This document shows, in pieces, positions 1 through 8,333 of a DNA stretch of 64,000 nucleotides (positions are counted from its first letter, which is position 1; each line of letters begins with the position of its first letter). The DNA lies in NCBI GenBank assembly GCA_044347745.1, contig JBIKUD010000005.1, positions 44,512-108,511 on the forward strand, in the 5' to 3' direction. Made by a program: the position numbers and the translations under genes. The DNA comes from JAIBBV01 sp044347745. Lineage in GTDB: Bacteria > Bdellovibrionota_C > UBA2361 > JAFLCA01. The notes under the pieces are model-generated. The model was not told where the DNA came from and made no database searches. It worked only from the letters and a program-made list of their open reading frames with translations.

Positions 1-391
1 GTTTAGGATCGGTAAGCTTGATAGTTTTCAAGACAGTTGCCGACCCGGTTCCTCCACTTTCTAAACGCGGATTAACCGCCAATCGATACACACAAAGTTC
101 GTAGTCAGCTGAGTTGATTTTCTGACCGAACCCATTGTCAGAAAGCGCAGTCAGTGACCCATCTGCTTCGAAAAACGCACCCGATAAGCCCTGTATCGGT
201 TGATGAAAGATAGGCAAGGGAACGGATGGTAGAGCAATCTCATGCTGAACGAACTGACCGGTTGGCGGCCCTGCACGATGAGTAGCAGCCGGAAGCGTAG
301 CAAAACCAACTACCGTCGGAGAGTGAAATTCTTTGGGATTTACTTGAACCTGCCCTTGTGGCATCAACAGGTGTGGAAGTGATAAAAACAT
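1..391 (-). CDS. Phytase-like esterase domain protein, partial (3' end off window)
   Basis: Reading the minus strand from an ATG at 391 gives 130 codons that run open off the left edge. The protein contains a GFATLPA segment, then PIQGLSGAF, then SDNGFGQK and NSADYELCVYR. This ordered set resembles the N-terminal part of the 'esterase-like activity of phytase' family (phytase-like beta-propeller, PF13449), usually exported phosphoesterases. The first residues (MFLSLPHLLMP) are short for a signal peptide. The frame stays hydrophobic upstream of the ATG but has no usual start codon before a TAG, so the start is uncertain. A hydrophobic reading (GTG at 422) exists in another frame but does not carry the family motifs. 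Seen: motifs. Inferred: function. Confidence 0.6.
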   Translation of the reverse strand, partial: MFLSLPHLLMPQGQVQVNPKEFHSPTVVGFATLPAATHRAGPPTGQFVQHEIALPSVPLPIFHQPIQGLSGAFFEADGSLTALSDNGFGQKINSADYELCVYRLAVNPRLESGGTGSATVLKTIKLTDPK

Positions 392-764
392 AGCGCACCA
401 AACAAATCGATATATTAACCACTAGTTCGAGCTCAGATTACCATTTCCTAAAATCTTAAGAATATTTTTCCAATTAGAAATTGATGAGCGAGTCAGCCCG
501 AACTGGTCTGGGAGCCGCTGTTAAACAAGATGCAGATTGCTCATCATCAAGTCGCGGGAAAAACCACCAAACCCGATGGCGCGGGGTTAGCCGCGGCCTG
601 TTGAGACGTTTGATGCTGGATTCAAATCGCTTCGGGGGATGTTCCGCTCGGTGCAGTAGCCCTAAGTTAAGAAAAAAGATGGCGAACAGAAGATGGCCGA
701 TAGAACCGTATGAGGGTAAAATCGCGCTGTCCGTTCGCCAAGAAGTCATGAGGGGCGCCTCACG
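392..764. other. Non-coding or unassigned stretch with overlapping antisense ORFs
   Basis: Between the phytase-like gene and the membrane protein there are two mutually antisense open frames (minus 474-749, 91 aa; plus 481-798, 105 aa). Neither has a recognisable domain, a ribosome-binding site or natural-looking composition; both are rich in Arg, Ser and Trp. Such paired frames are typical of non-coding GC-richer DNA. I could not assign either and regard this as probable accessory intergenic DNA. Confidence 0.3.
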
Positions 765-1304
765 CTATTTGATTCGAAGTCTAAGGTTTCCCTCCTGACT
801 TCGTTCAATTACCACGCTGGCTGGCAATTCTTCGAGAAATTCCTTGGAAGCATTCTCCCAGGGAATCGCCAAAAGGGTGCCTGGCGGCAAGCTCGCAAGA
901 CGACGGAACCTCTCGTCCTCCCCTGAACTCGGGGAAGTGAGAACATTGAACTCCTGCCCGTAGGCTGTTCTGATGTTCAAGAAGGTCCGTCCGTCTTTGA
1001 CCAAAGGGTGAACCTCGCGCAATTCGAACACAAAGTTCCCATCGACGGAGGTCTTGATTCGATTGCGGAGCTCATTTTGTTCTTCGAGCTCCGAACGGTT
1101 GATATAGCCCGCCATCGCAGCGCAGACAACCACTAGGGCTACACCGCTACAAACGAGCAGTTTCCTCCAGCTCCAAGGCACGAGCTCCCACTTCCAAATC
1201 ACTGCGGCTGCAACGGCGCTAGCGAGGATGAGGAACCAAAAAACCGCGTTAAGCAAGAAGGGGCATTCAACTTCACTGATGGTGGTCCACATGATTTTTC
1301 TCAT
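765..1304 (-). CDS. Hypothetical membrane protein, two TM helices
   Basis: 179 aa. Two hydrophobic helices at about residues 17-38 and 47-67 are followed by a roughly 110-residue soluble domain with alternating charged and hydrophobic residues and no Cys. The likely topology is a helical hairpin anchoring a C-terminal domain. The domain (FELREVHPLVKDGRTF ... SVVIERSQEGNLRLRIK) looks beta-rich but matches no family I know. An alternative start is the ATG four codons in (1292); neither start has a strong ribosome-binding site. It lies just outside the repeat-bounded island and may be accessory. Confidence 0.5.
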   Translation of the reverse strand: MRKIMWTTISEVECPFLLNAVFWFLILASAVAAAVIWKWELVPWSWRKLLVCSGVALVVVCAAMAGYINRSELEEQNELRNRIKTSVDGNFVFELREVHPLVKDGRTFLNIRTAYGQEFNVLTSPSSGEDERFRRLASLPPGTLLAIPWENASKEFLEELPASVVIERSQEGNLRLRIK

Positions 1305-1579
1305 TTCGAACGGTAAAACCGCAGATGAATTGTCTTACCTAGACCAACACTTGATCTAGGATTAAGACTCATCAAACCTACGGCCATCCACTCCGTTCGC
1401 CTCTGCAGCCGGGCTCCAGACGGGAACGAAGTAGTTTTCGAACTACCCATATATGAGTTGTAAAATATCGCAGGCTGTAAGTAGGGGACGTTGCAGTCTA
1501 GGGAAGCAGCTTATAGCCTGAGGTATATTGGTGATATGGTCATTTTGTGTTACTGGGTAGCATTCCCATTATATAATGG
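1305..1579. other. Intergenic, no gene seen
   Basis: AT-richer stretch between the membrane protein and the left direct repeat. It holds a small hairpin with a UUCG loop (GTAGTT-TTCG-AACTAC, near 1429-1444) and, abutting the repeat, a perfect 14-bp palindrome CCATTATATAATGG at 1566-1579. No open frame with plausible signals was found. Confidence 0.5.
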
Positions 1580-1834
1580 CGAAATGCCTCACTAAAAAGG
1601 TAGTTTTATAGTGGCGAGGTTTTAGGGGGACAAGAAGGTCTTATCAGTCAAATTCTAGATCCTTAGCTGGGCTTTCATCCACCGAGGTGCGGCGTTTATC
1701 GTAAGCTTCAACCATTTGCACGCTGGCATGTCTTGAAAAGGTACGAACATCACGGTGGCTAAGGCCCTGATCCAAAAGTTTGGTAATTGCGGTGGCTCGG
1801 GCAGAGTGCGGTGAAACAAAACTTTTGACTCCGG
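1580..1834. repeat. Left 255-bp direct repeat bounding island (candidate att region)
   Basis: Matches 4944-5198 without gaps (constant offset 3364) with 15 differences counted by eye. It contains the last 62 codons of a tyrosine recombinase plus about 64 bp downstream, including the GCCTC...GAGG inverted arms. Homology stops abruptly at 1834, and 1854 is already the stop codon of the ankyrin gene. Confidence 0.9.
1644..1834 (-). pseudogene. Truncated tyrosine recombinase, C-terminal 62 aa only
   Basis: Encodes the end of a tyrosine recombinase in frame (GVKSFVSPHSARATAI ... VEAYDKRR ... KDLEFD, stop TGA at 1644). The HSAR box, the second His and the nucleophilic Tyr are kept, but the upstream catalytic Arg and Lys are missing, so it cannot be active. 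Against the intact copy at 5008-6117, 13 coding differences leave only two amino-acid changes (Gly to Ser, Asn to Ser); eleven are synonymous. This suggests it descends from a gene that was under selection, not from a recent neutral duplication. Confidence 0.85.
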
Positions 1835-1853
1835 GATCTGGGAGGAAATCGCG

Positions 1854-4490
1854 CTACCTGTTCGGTGTAAGGAGAACGAGTTCTCCCTCTCGTAGAAGCC
1901 CGGCTTCTTGGAGAAACGCGCGAACCCCGGTTTCCTCCAATTCGGCGTCGGTAACTTGGTCTGATCGGCTCAATCGCCCCAAAACATCGAGGGTTCGGTC
2001 ATCGAGTTGCAGGCGTGTCAGAGGCTTGTCGTCGGTCCCGATAAAGTCGAACGGCGCCCACGGAGCTTGGTCGGGGTCGATAAAGGCGAGCTCAGGGGGC
2101 CATCCAACTCCGGTCCGTTTCGTCGCTGCGGCCATAGCATGAACGGCCTGAATCGTTTTTTCAAAGCCGGGTGAATAGTGGCCGCCAGCTAGCTCGAGCG
2201 CAGACTGGTCGTCGAGCTTATACCATGCGGTTCGGTAGCGGGTGTCGTATTTCCAAGCAGCAAAATCTTGCATCACGCCGGTGAGATCGTCGAGAAGAGA
2301 AGTGATATGCGCGCTCTCGGATGCCGCTTGTGCACCTCCGATCGGGGTGAATGTCTCCTCGATCTCCGCGCGGGTGAGGTTAAGGAGCGCATCTCGTGGC
2401 GTATAGCTTGGCGAGCGATAGTATGCTGCGCGTGTGAGGGTATCCCGCCCGAACACCGGGGATGAGTTTCGGATAATGAGGCTCCCGTAGTGGGGATTTG
2501 ATACCAGGAGGTAGGCCCGCCGAAACTCGACGATAGTGCCGAGATGGGCCTCTCTAATGATGTCGTGACCGAGGCGATCTACTCCGACGTAGTGTATTTT
2601 TCTGTCACCCGGGTATAGGAAAAATCCGGTCCCAAATCCTTTGCCCCCGGAGTTGCGTGAGTCGGTGGGACGATCGGGAATCCGTTTAAACCCATACGCT
2701 TCAAGAAGGGTGATTCGAGCGTCACCCTCCTTTGGAGTTACCGCTCGAACGGTCTCGTATTTCCAACGGGAAAAGGAGTGTGCGAGGGTCCCGATGCGAG
2801 CCCAATTGCGAAGCTCTGGCCACGTGATGTGCTTCTGCCGCAATGTGCCATCCGAGAGATCTTGAAACGCAAACACTATCGCCTTGGTCGCTCCGTCTTC
2901 GTTAGCGGTAGAGCGACGGGGGTGATTAAGGAGCGCCATGAGCTCACTGTCCCACCGCCCCGCGCCGGTCCCCTTGCGGGGAAGGATACCGATAAGATTA
3001 TTGATCGACCCCGGTGGATAGAAGTTGATGAGATGAGGCAGGAGCCGCGCGAGGGGGGCGTGGTCTTCCGCAGGCACCGCTGCGCCGGTCGCCTCTGCGC
3101 ACGCTAAAAGGTAATAGACTACGTGGTCGATGTTCTTACTTAGTCGATAGAGGGTCACCTTTTCGTCTTCCAGATCGGAGGGCAGCGCCTTCAGGGTCTC
3201 AAGGGCGATTGCTGCGCCGGCGACCGAAAGGCCAGGGACCCGGGCGTGGAGGGCCGAGGCCGCGATCTCGGGGAGCAGGAATCGGTCCGATACGGACTGG
3301 CGAGTGGGTTGATCGGTGAGGATGAGGTCGATCGCGGCGATGCCATGGTGATCAGGTTGCGCAAGCGTGCGTGTGCTTAGCTCAAGGACCGAGAGCTGTG
3401 GTATCGCACGTTGTATCGGTTTTTTTCGAAAGAGGCAGAGCAGAGGATTTTCGCCCACTGCATTGGGGACGGTTTGATCCGCACCGTTCTCAATGAGGAT
3501 CGAAAGGGTTTCCGACTGGAGGAAGTGAATGGCGATGTGCATCGGTGTTGAACCAGCAGGAATCACGACCGCGCGGTCCTGAGGCAGGGGGAGGTCGGCG
3601 GTTGTGGGTTGGTTGATGTCTGCTCCCCTCTGCACCAGATCCGGAATGAGTGCGCGGTACTTCGGCTCGATACAAGTGCGGTGAAGGATCGTGAGGCCCG
3701 AAGCGCCTGGGGTCTTTAAGACGGTTGCGATCGTGTCGGCTCCGAGAATATCGCGTGCGTGGTCGAGCGCCGTCGTTAGGCTTCGAGGACTAAACCTGGT
3801 CTCAGGATTTGAGAATGAGTCAATGAGGGAGCGGGTGATGTAGTGGGCCAGGGTCGGTGAGTATGGCTGTGATGATGGAACGAGACGGCACCAGTCGAGG
3901 ATCGTTTTTAGATCGCGCTGTTCGGCGAGTATCGAGAGGGGGCATCTACCGGCGGTATTGACCAGGGCAAGTTTTCCACCGAAATGGAGGAGGAGGACCG
4001 CTGTTTCGGTTACACGGGGTGCGGGGCTCTGAGCAAGGGCATGTAGCGCGGTATTCCCGGCGGGATCGGGGCGGCTGGGGTTAAATCCGAGCCGGAGGAG
4101 TCCACGCACGAGCCACGGGCTCGGTTGGTGTTTGCACACTACGTTGAGGAGCGGCTCGCCGCGGTCTGTTAAGGTGGCGATAACCGCCTGTGTGATAGCG
4201 GGGTCGCGGGGAATTGCACGGCTAAGGAGAGCGAAGTTCCACGCCGTCCGAAAAAAACTGCCCGACTCCACAGCGTGTCGAAGCCGCTCGATCCGGGAGT
4301 GGAAATCGGCGAGGACTTCCCGGTCGATCGAAGGAGTCGTGGGTGGGGGTGGCGAAGATGTTTTATGCCGCTCCGCCACGTCCCTTGTGGCACCGTGAGC
4401 GATGTGGGGCTCGACGCAATGACGGTCTACCTGTTTCGGTGGTTCCCCGTTGGCTTCGCGCGCGTGCTCAGCCTTATCCTTCTGCCACAT
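1854..4490 (-). CDS. Large ankyrin-repeat protein of unknown function (main part of a split gene)
   Basis: 878 aa from an ATG at 4490. After a charged, Pro-rich N-terminal 60 residues come several ankyrin-like units between about 130 and 390, for example GNTALHALAQ, GLTILHRTC and GSTPMHIAIH ... LIENGADQ. The C-terminal half (about 540-878) has no family I recognise; it contains GGKGFGTGFFLYPGDRK and a Tyr/Arg-rich stretch. The codon immediately preceding the local upstream region is in the same frame as the Pro-rich frame 4503-4793, interrupted only by TAA at 4503-4505. Base composition is visibly more GC-rich than in flanking genes, and the gene sits between direct repeats, so transfer is likely. 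A secreted or host-interaction role is possible for ankyrin proteins but is not shown here. Confidence 0.65.
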   Translation of the reverse strand: MWQKDKAEHAREANGEPPKQVDRHCVEPHIAHGATRDVAERHKTSSPPPPTTPSIDREVLADFHSRIERLRHAVESGSFFRTAWNFALLSRAIPRDPAITQAVIATLTDRGEPLLNVVCKHQPSPWLVRGLLRLGFNPSRPDPAGNTALHALAQSPAPRVTETAVLLLHFGGKLALVNTAGRCPLSILAEQRDLKTILDWCRLVPSSQPYSPTLAHYITRSLIDSFSNPETRFSPRSLTTALDHARDILGADTIATVLKTPGASGLTILHRTCIEPKYRALIPDLVQRGADINQPTTADLPLPQDRAVVIPAGSTPMHIAIHFLQSETLSILIENGADQTVPNAVGENPLLCLFRKKPIQRAIPQLSVLELSTRTLAQPDHHGIAAIDLILTDQPTRQSVSDRFLLPEIAASALHARVPGLSVAGAAIALETLKALPSDLEDEKVTLYRLSKNIDHVVYYLLACAEATGAAVPAEDHAPLARLLPHLINFYPPGSINNLIGILPRKGTGAGRWDSELMALLNHPRRSTANEDGATKAIVFAFQDLSDGTLRQKHITWPELRNWARIGTLAHSFSRWKYETVRAVTPKEGDARITLLEAYGFKRIPDRPTDSRNSGGKGFGTGFFLYPGDRKIHYVGVDRLGHDIIREAHLGTIVEFRRAYLLVSNPHYGSLIIRNSSPVFGRDTLTRAAYYRSPSYTPRDALLNLTRAEIEETFTPIGGAQAASESAHITSLLDDLTGVMQDFAAWKYDTRYRTAWYKLDDQSALELAGGHYSPGFEKTIQAVHAMAAATKRTGVGWPPELAFIDPDQAPWAPFDFIGTDDKPLTRLQLDDRTLDVLGRLSRSDQVTDAELEETGVRAFLQEAGLLREGELVLLTPNR

Positions 4491-4502
4491 CTTTGGCTCC
4501 GA

Positions 4503-4793
4503 TTAGCATCCACGCTGTCGACGGCTCGGCTCAATCTCCGGGGCGGGATCGGGTCTTGCGGGGACCGGTGAATTGGGGGTCGGGTTGGTGTGTCGCTCAG
4601 GTTTCGGGGGCGCAGTAAAAGGTCTATTGGGCAGGCGGGGGGTTGGTAACGGGATATTCGGCATCGTCGTATTCGGTAACGGCGAAGGTTCGGTCGATGG
4701 CAGCACGGCCGGTTGCTGTGCAGCTTTGCGGCTCAGGAAGGCGTTCGAGAGTTCGGCGGAAGCGGGGGCAGAGGTACTAGATATTACGGTCAT
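4503..4793 (-). pseudogene. Pro-rich 5' segment of the ankyrin gene, ended by in-frame TAA
   Basis: 96 codons from an ATG at 4793. The product is Pro/Ser/Thr-rich and probably disordered (PLPNTTMPNIPLPTPRLP). It ends ...RRQRGC then TAA. The next codons TCG GAG CCA AAG lead straight into ATG TGG of the 878-aa frame in the same phase. A single base substitution would join them into a protein of about 980 aa. Either the gene has a nonsense mutation, the stop is read through, or the two parts are made separately. The ribosome-binding site before 4793 is weak. Confidence 0.55.
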
Positions 4794-4884
4794 AGATACT
4801 CACAAAAAATGCTTACTTGTTCGGTTTTTATACAACAACCCACGGTAGGCGTTTGTCGCTCGCCATCTTGTAATGTTAGTTATG

Positions 4885-4901
4885 ATGGGAACTGTTCCCA
4901 T
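4885..4901. promoter_or_regulatory. 17-bp perfect palindrome, possible operator
   Basis: ATGGGAACTGTTCCCAT is a perfect inverted repeat with a single central base. It lies about 90 bp upstream of the Pro-rich start at 4793, in the gap between the ankyrin gene and the right direct repeat. A dimeric repressor site is plausible; I cannot name the regulator. Confidence 0.35.
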
Positions 4902-4943
4902 GTAACATAATGGTTTGCCTCGCATTGTCTCCACTTAAATGCG

Positions 4944-5198
4944 CGAAATGCCTCACTAAAAAGGTAGTTCTATAGAGGCGAGGTTTTAGGGGGACAAGAA
5001 GGTCTTATCAGTCAAATTCTAGATCCTTAGCTGGGCTTTCATCCACCGAGGTACGGCGTTTATCGTAGGCTTCAACCATTTGCACGCTGGCATGTCTTGA
5101 AAAGGTACGAACGTCGCGGTGGTTGAGCCCCTGATCTAGAAGCTTGGTAATTGCGGTGGCTCGGGCAGAGTGCGGCGAAACAAAACCTTTTACTCCGG
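4944..5198. repeat. Right 255-bp direct repeat (3' end of intact recombinase)
   Basis: Partner of 1580-1834. It comprises the last 62 codons of the intact recombinase and its 64-bp downstream flank with GCCTC and GAGGC arms (4950-4980), a possible crossover or terminator structure. The left flank differs completely from that of the other copy, so 4944 is the outer limit of homology. Confidence 0.9.
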
Positions 5199-6117
5199 CT
5201 GCAAGACAATAGCGTTTAAAATCAAGGTATAATGATGTCGGCGAAATGGGCTCTCTTGTTGCTTTAGTTCCGCCGCGACCTGTAAAAGCGTTAAATAAAT
5301 AATCTGCTTCTTTTGCACCCATGGCCTGGCGCTCGCTTCTCCATTCGAGCAGCGGTTTCAAAGCCCAACTTGGCACAGCTTGCTCGGCGTCTTTTTTAGC
5401 TTTGGTGGCCCGCAAATAAAGATAATGAGTGCCACGCTGAGTTTTGCGAATATCCCCAAGCCTTAATCCAATAACCTCGCTGCGCCTTAATCCAGCACCA
5501 AAAAGAATGGCTAAAATGGCTCTATCGCGGCGTCCTTTGGGAGTTGCTGCGTCGGGGGTTTCTATGACGCGCTGCACAAGTTTGTAATCAAGCATCTCGG
5601 TAGGGCGCTTGCGTCCTGAGTCTTTAGGCGGGGCAGGTACCCTATCCGTATCGAATGGATTTATTCGTAAGCCTAAATCAGCTGCTATCAGCACCTTATA
5701 CATGCGCCTTAATGCTGCAAACTTTTTGGCTATAGTTGCGTTTGACAAAGTGTGTTCCAGGCCATCTTTTTTCTTACTTCGCCGTACTCGTTCGCTACTC
5801 AGCGCTGTTTGCTGAGTAGCGCTCGTTTGCCTCTGAGTTCTGGGCTTTTCGCCGGGCCGCTTTTCAAGCCAAGCTCGGTAGCGAATAGCGTCCAAATCTT
5901 GGGCTTTTAACACAGCAGAAGCAGCGGATGATGTTCCAATCTGTGAATTTAAAAACTGACACCATTCAGCAAGAACGCGGCGATAGGTGTCTTGAGTGTT
6001 GGGACTTCGGAGCGAAAGAAAGGTAGCAAGTCGCAGCCAGACTTCGTGTGAGGCATTTCTGGTATCAGGTTCAAGAAGTAGCGGAGCAGTATCTGGTCGG
6101 TTTTTTGAATGAGCCAT
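5008..6117 (-). CDS. Tyrosine-type site-specific recombinase/integrase
   Basis: 369 aa with an N-terminal SAM-like core-binding domain (about 22-165, with an Arg/Lys/Thr/Gln-rich insertion near 85-120) and a C-terminal catalytic domain (about 175-355). Catalytic residues are visible: Arg211 in GAGLRRSEV, Lys239, His316 and Arg319 in PHSAR, His342 in SRHAS, and Tyr351 in VEAYDKRR. It lacks the extra helix insertion of integron IntI, so it is XerC/phage-like. The 3' 190 bp are duplicated at 1644-1834. It could drive movement of the 1835-4943 segment or be the resident target gene. It stands alone, with a 90-bp gap to the J-domain gene. Confidence 0.92.
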   Translation of the reverse strand: MAHSKNRPDTAPLLLEPDTRNASHEVWLRLATFLSLRSPNTQDTYRRVLAEWCQFLNSQIGTSSAASAVLKAQDLDAIRYRAWLEKRPGEKPRTQRQTSATQQTALSSERVRRSKKKDGLEHTLSNATIAKKFAALRRMYKVLIAADLGLRINPFDTDRVPAPPKDSGRKRPTEMLDYKLVQRVIETPDAATPKGRRDRAILAILFGAGLRRSEVIGLRLGDIRKTQRGTHYLYLRATKAKKDAEQAVPSWALKPLLEWRSERQAMGAKEADYLFNAFTGRGGTKATREPISPTSLYLDFKRYCLAAGVKGFVSPHSARATAITKLLDQGLNHRDVRTFSRHASVQMVEAYDKRRTSVDESPAKDLEFD

Positions 6118-6203
6118 AGACCGTCAGTGTGCGCATAAAGCCCTATTTTAGGCAATCAGTTTTCTAGTTCTGGTTAGGTAAGGTAGAGGGGACTACAGCA
6201 TGC

Positions 6204-6704
6204 TTACCTGAAGAGCCGCTTTAATCGTTCCCAGAGTCCGCCTGGTTTGGCTGCATCTGCTTCTTCATCCTGGGGCTGAGTCTCTTGTTGTGGTTCTGAC
6301 TCTTGGATTTTACCAAATACACCAAAGGCCCTGCTTGGCTTCGGGATTGCGCGAGCGCTTGTACTGAGAGGAATGTTCCCGCTAAAACGTCCGTCGTCAA
6401 ATCCCGAGGGAATCTCATCGCTTTCCCAGCCCTGAAGCTCACGTGGTAGCGTTTTGTCGTACGCTGCGCGGCGCGCTGGGTCTGAGAGCTCGTTGTATGC
6501 GTTGGTGACTGCCTTAAAAGTTGTGTTGTCCGAAGGAGCTATATCTTTTAAATCAACTTCTTCAAGCAGTTCGTCAAAATAATGCGAATCTGGGTGAAAG
6601 ATTCGAGCAAGCTCTTTGTATGCGGACTTGATTTCCTCGGTGCTCGCGTTTCTTGCTACCCCCAAGAGCTCGTAGTGATTTTTCTCTTTTATGCTGTCGC
6701 TCAT
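6204..6704 (-). CDS. J-domain (DnaJ-like) co-chaperone
   Basis: 166 aa. The J-domain occupies about residues 9-82 with the diagnostic His37-Pro38-Asp39 (FHPDSHY), starting HYELLGVARNASTEEIKSAY. The HPD loop is followed by an acidic insertion (FDELLEEVDLKD) before AYNELSDPARRAAYD. There is no Gly/Phe region, zinc finger or peptide-binding domain, so it is a specialised class C J-protein that would stimulate an Hsp70 ATPase. The tail is low-complexity acidic and ends in an amphipathic GGLWERLKRLFR that may bind membrane or partner. It follows the ExoI-like gene by 23 bp, probably in one transcript. Confidence 0.85.
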   Translation of the reverse strand: MSDSIKEKNHYELLGVARNASTEEIKSAYKELARIFHPDSHYFDELLEEVDLKDIAPSDNTTFKAVTNAYNELSDPARRAAYDKTLPRELQGWESDEIPSGFDDGRFSGNIPLSTSARAIPKPSRAFGVFGKIQESEPQQETQPQDEEADAAKPGGLWERLKRLFR

Positions 6705-6727
6705 AGCTTTACTGCTATTATCTCGAA

Positions 6728-8146
6728 TTAAACTACGCTTTCCGCATTTTTTGTTTCTGAGCTTAAGTGTTTTGCTGGTATCTCCAAAAGCTCGGTGCCG
6801 GCGACCCTTACAATATCCGATGAATCATAAAAATCGGCCAGAGATTGTAGAAGTTTTTTGTCTCTAGTGTTGTCGGCTTGTTCTCGGCATTTCTCAAGAT
6901 CTGCGCGCAATTCTGTGTACGTGCTGTGTACTCGCGGTGTGTCATTTGGGCTTGGCACCGTTTTAGATAAAATAACCTGGCCTCCGTATCGTCTGAGTGC
7001 GTAGGCTTTAAGGTGTTTTTCCATCTGGGCATCGTTCCCGCTGCCCCAGTCGTATTGGCTAAGGAAATAACGCATATACAAAATTTGTGAATCTAAAGAT
7101 TTTAGGTACTTTTTATCACGCTCAGTGATACTTCTCGCTAATGCATCACGTTCCGAAAAGTCGAGGCGCCAAATATGCTGTTCAATATCGCAGATAGTTT
7201 CAGGGAAAAAAGTATCAACAGTTACTTCGCTAAATTCTTCTCTGGCTTTTTGCGCAAGCATGCCCCAGTCGCCCGCTGGAAGCTGCGAATCAGCTACGAC
7301 AAGTCCCCCATTGCTCTTGCTGACCCCTACAATAGCACGTTTTCCATCTCCCTTCTGATAACGCTGCAGGTCTACCCAAAGTGCATATGAATGCGTCGCA
7401 CTTATAAATGCATACGGAATTGTGGTGAATCGCTGGGTCTCACTTAACGAATACTGAGGCTCCATGCACCAAAGTACAGTCTTAGGGTCTTTTATGCGCT
7501 CAAATTTTTGCGCTTCATAGGAAATATAGCGCTCAATCTGAAAGTCGAAAAGTTCCCGCAGGCTACGCGCGAGCTCTATCGTAAGCAGCACATCGTCACG
7601 TGAAAAATGAGTTTGGGGGCCATCGAGTAATCCAAAGGCAGCACCAAGGGCCTCAAGTCGAAGCGAGAGCCTGCGTTCTCCATTATCTTTGACAACTTCT
7701 GGAGCTGGAAAATCTAAGTGCCTGCAATAAAGCGCCCTTACTGCTAAAAATAAATCGCGATCTATTAAGTTTCCTTTCCACGCGAACGGATTAAGTCCAT
7801 TACGAATAAAAGATGTTCTTAAAAACGGTAAATCGAACTTAGATGAGTTAAAGCCGATCAGGGCTATTGGTTTTTTCAGGCGGGTAATGCTTTCAGTGAA
7901 GAATTGATGAATTTTTGATAAGGCTTTCGGCTCTGTGTCTTTAGCCTGTTGTTGATGTTCAAGAACATCTACTTTATTGGCCAGTATAGCTTGAGGGCGT
8001 GGAAGTTGCAGCCTGGAAATTCGGATAAGCCCAGAACATTCGTCAATTGGCTGCAATTCATCGTCAACTAAAATGAAGGAATAATTTAAAATTTGCCCAA
8101 GTGGTTCGGTATCTGAAGTTTCAAGGTCAAAAAAAATAGCTGCCAC
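6728..8146 (-). CDS. sbcB: Exodeoxyribonuclease I-like DEDDh 3'-5' exonuclease
   Basis: 472 aa, the length of bacterial ExoI. The exonuclease domain has Asp7 and Glu9 (FFDLET), Asp105 (GFNSSKFDLPFLR) and His180...Asp185 (HFSRDDV), which is the full DEDDh set. The region after about 205 is compatible with the SH3-like and helical domains that clamp single-stranded DNA in E. coli ExoI. It would degrade ssDNA 3' to 5' in recombination and mismatch repair. The downstream neighbour is a J-domain gene. Subfamily assignment to SbcB is from overall order and length, not a search. The divergent gene at 8334 shares the upstream region. Confidence 0.8.
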   Translation of the reverse strand: MAAIFFDLETSDTEPLGQILNYSFILVDDELQPIDECSGLIRISRLQLPRPQAILANKVDVLEHQQQAKDTEPKALSKIHQFFTESITRLKKPIALIGFNSSKFDLPFLRTSFIRNGLNPFAWKGNLIDRDLFLAVRALYCRHLDFPAPEVVKDNGERRLSLRLEALGAAFGLLDGPQTHFSRDDVLLTIELARSLRELFDFQIERYISYEAQKFERIKDPKTVLWCMEPQYSLSETQRFTTIPYAFISATHSYALWVDLQRYQKGDGKRAIVGVSKSNGGLVVADSQLPAGDWGMLAQKAREEFSEVTVDTFFPETICDIEQHIWRLDFSERDALARSITERDKKYLKSLDSQILYMRYFLSQYDWGSGNDAQMEKHLKAYALRRYGGQVILSKTVPSPNDTPRVHSTYTELRADLEKCREQADNTRDKKLLQSLADFYDSSDIVRVAGTELLEIPAKHLSSETKNAESVV

Positions 8147-8333
8147 TGGGCCCTGCCAATTAAAAACGAGGAAAGAGAACCAGAACCAAAGAGCGAGCTC
8201 CCCAAAAATATGCTATCCTACAGCAATTTAAGCTGTTATCCGCGGAGAACCTCTCGTCTAGGTATCCCGTAATTGCTAGGCTTTAGGCAATAGTTTCTCC
8301 ATTGTCCCGCAAGGATTAGTTTAGGATGCGCTC

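Noticed and set aside
474..798. Overlapping antisense ORFs of 91 and 105 codons
   Set aside because: No ribosome-binding site, no domain, and mutual overlap; listed only as unassigned DNA.
4885..4901. LexA box in front of the ankyrin gene
   Set aside because: The palindrome GGGAACTGTTCCC does not match CGAACATATGTTCG or CTGT-N8-ACAG; kept only as an unnamed palindrome.
1580..6117. Integron with attC sites and IntI
   Set aside because: The recombinase lacks the IntI-specific insertion, and no array of cassettes with paired attC core sites was seen; only one cargo segment between recombinase-derived repeats.
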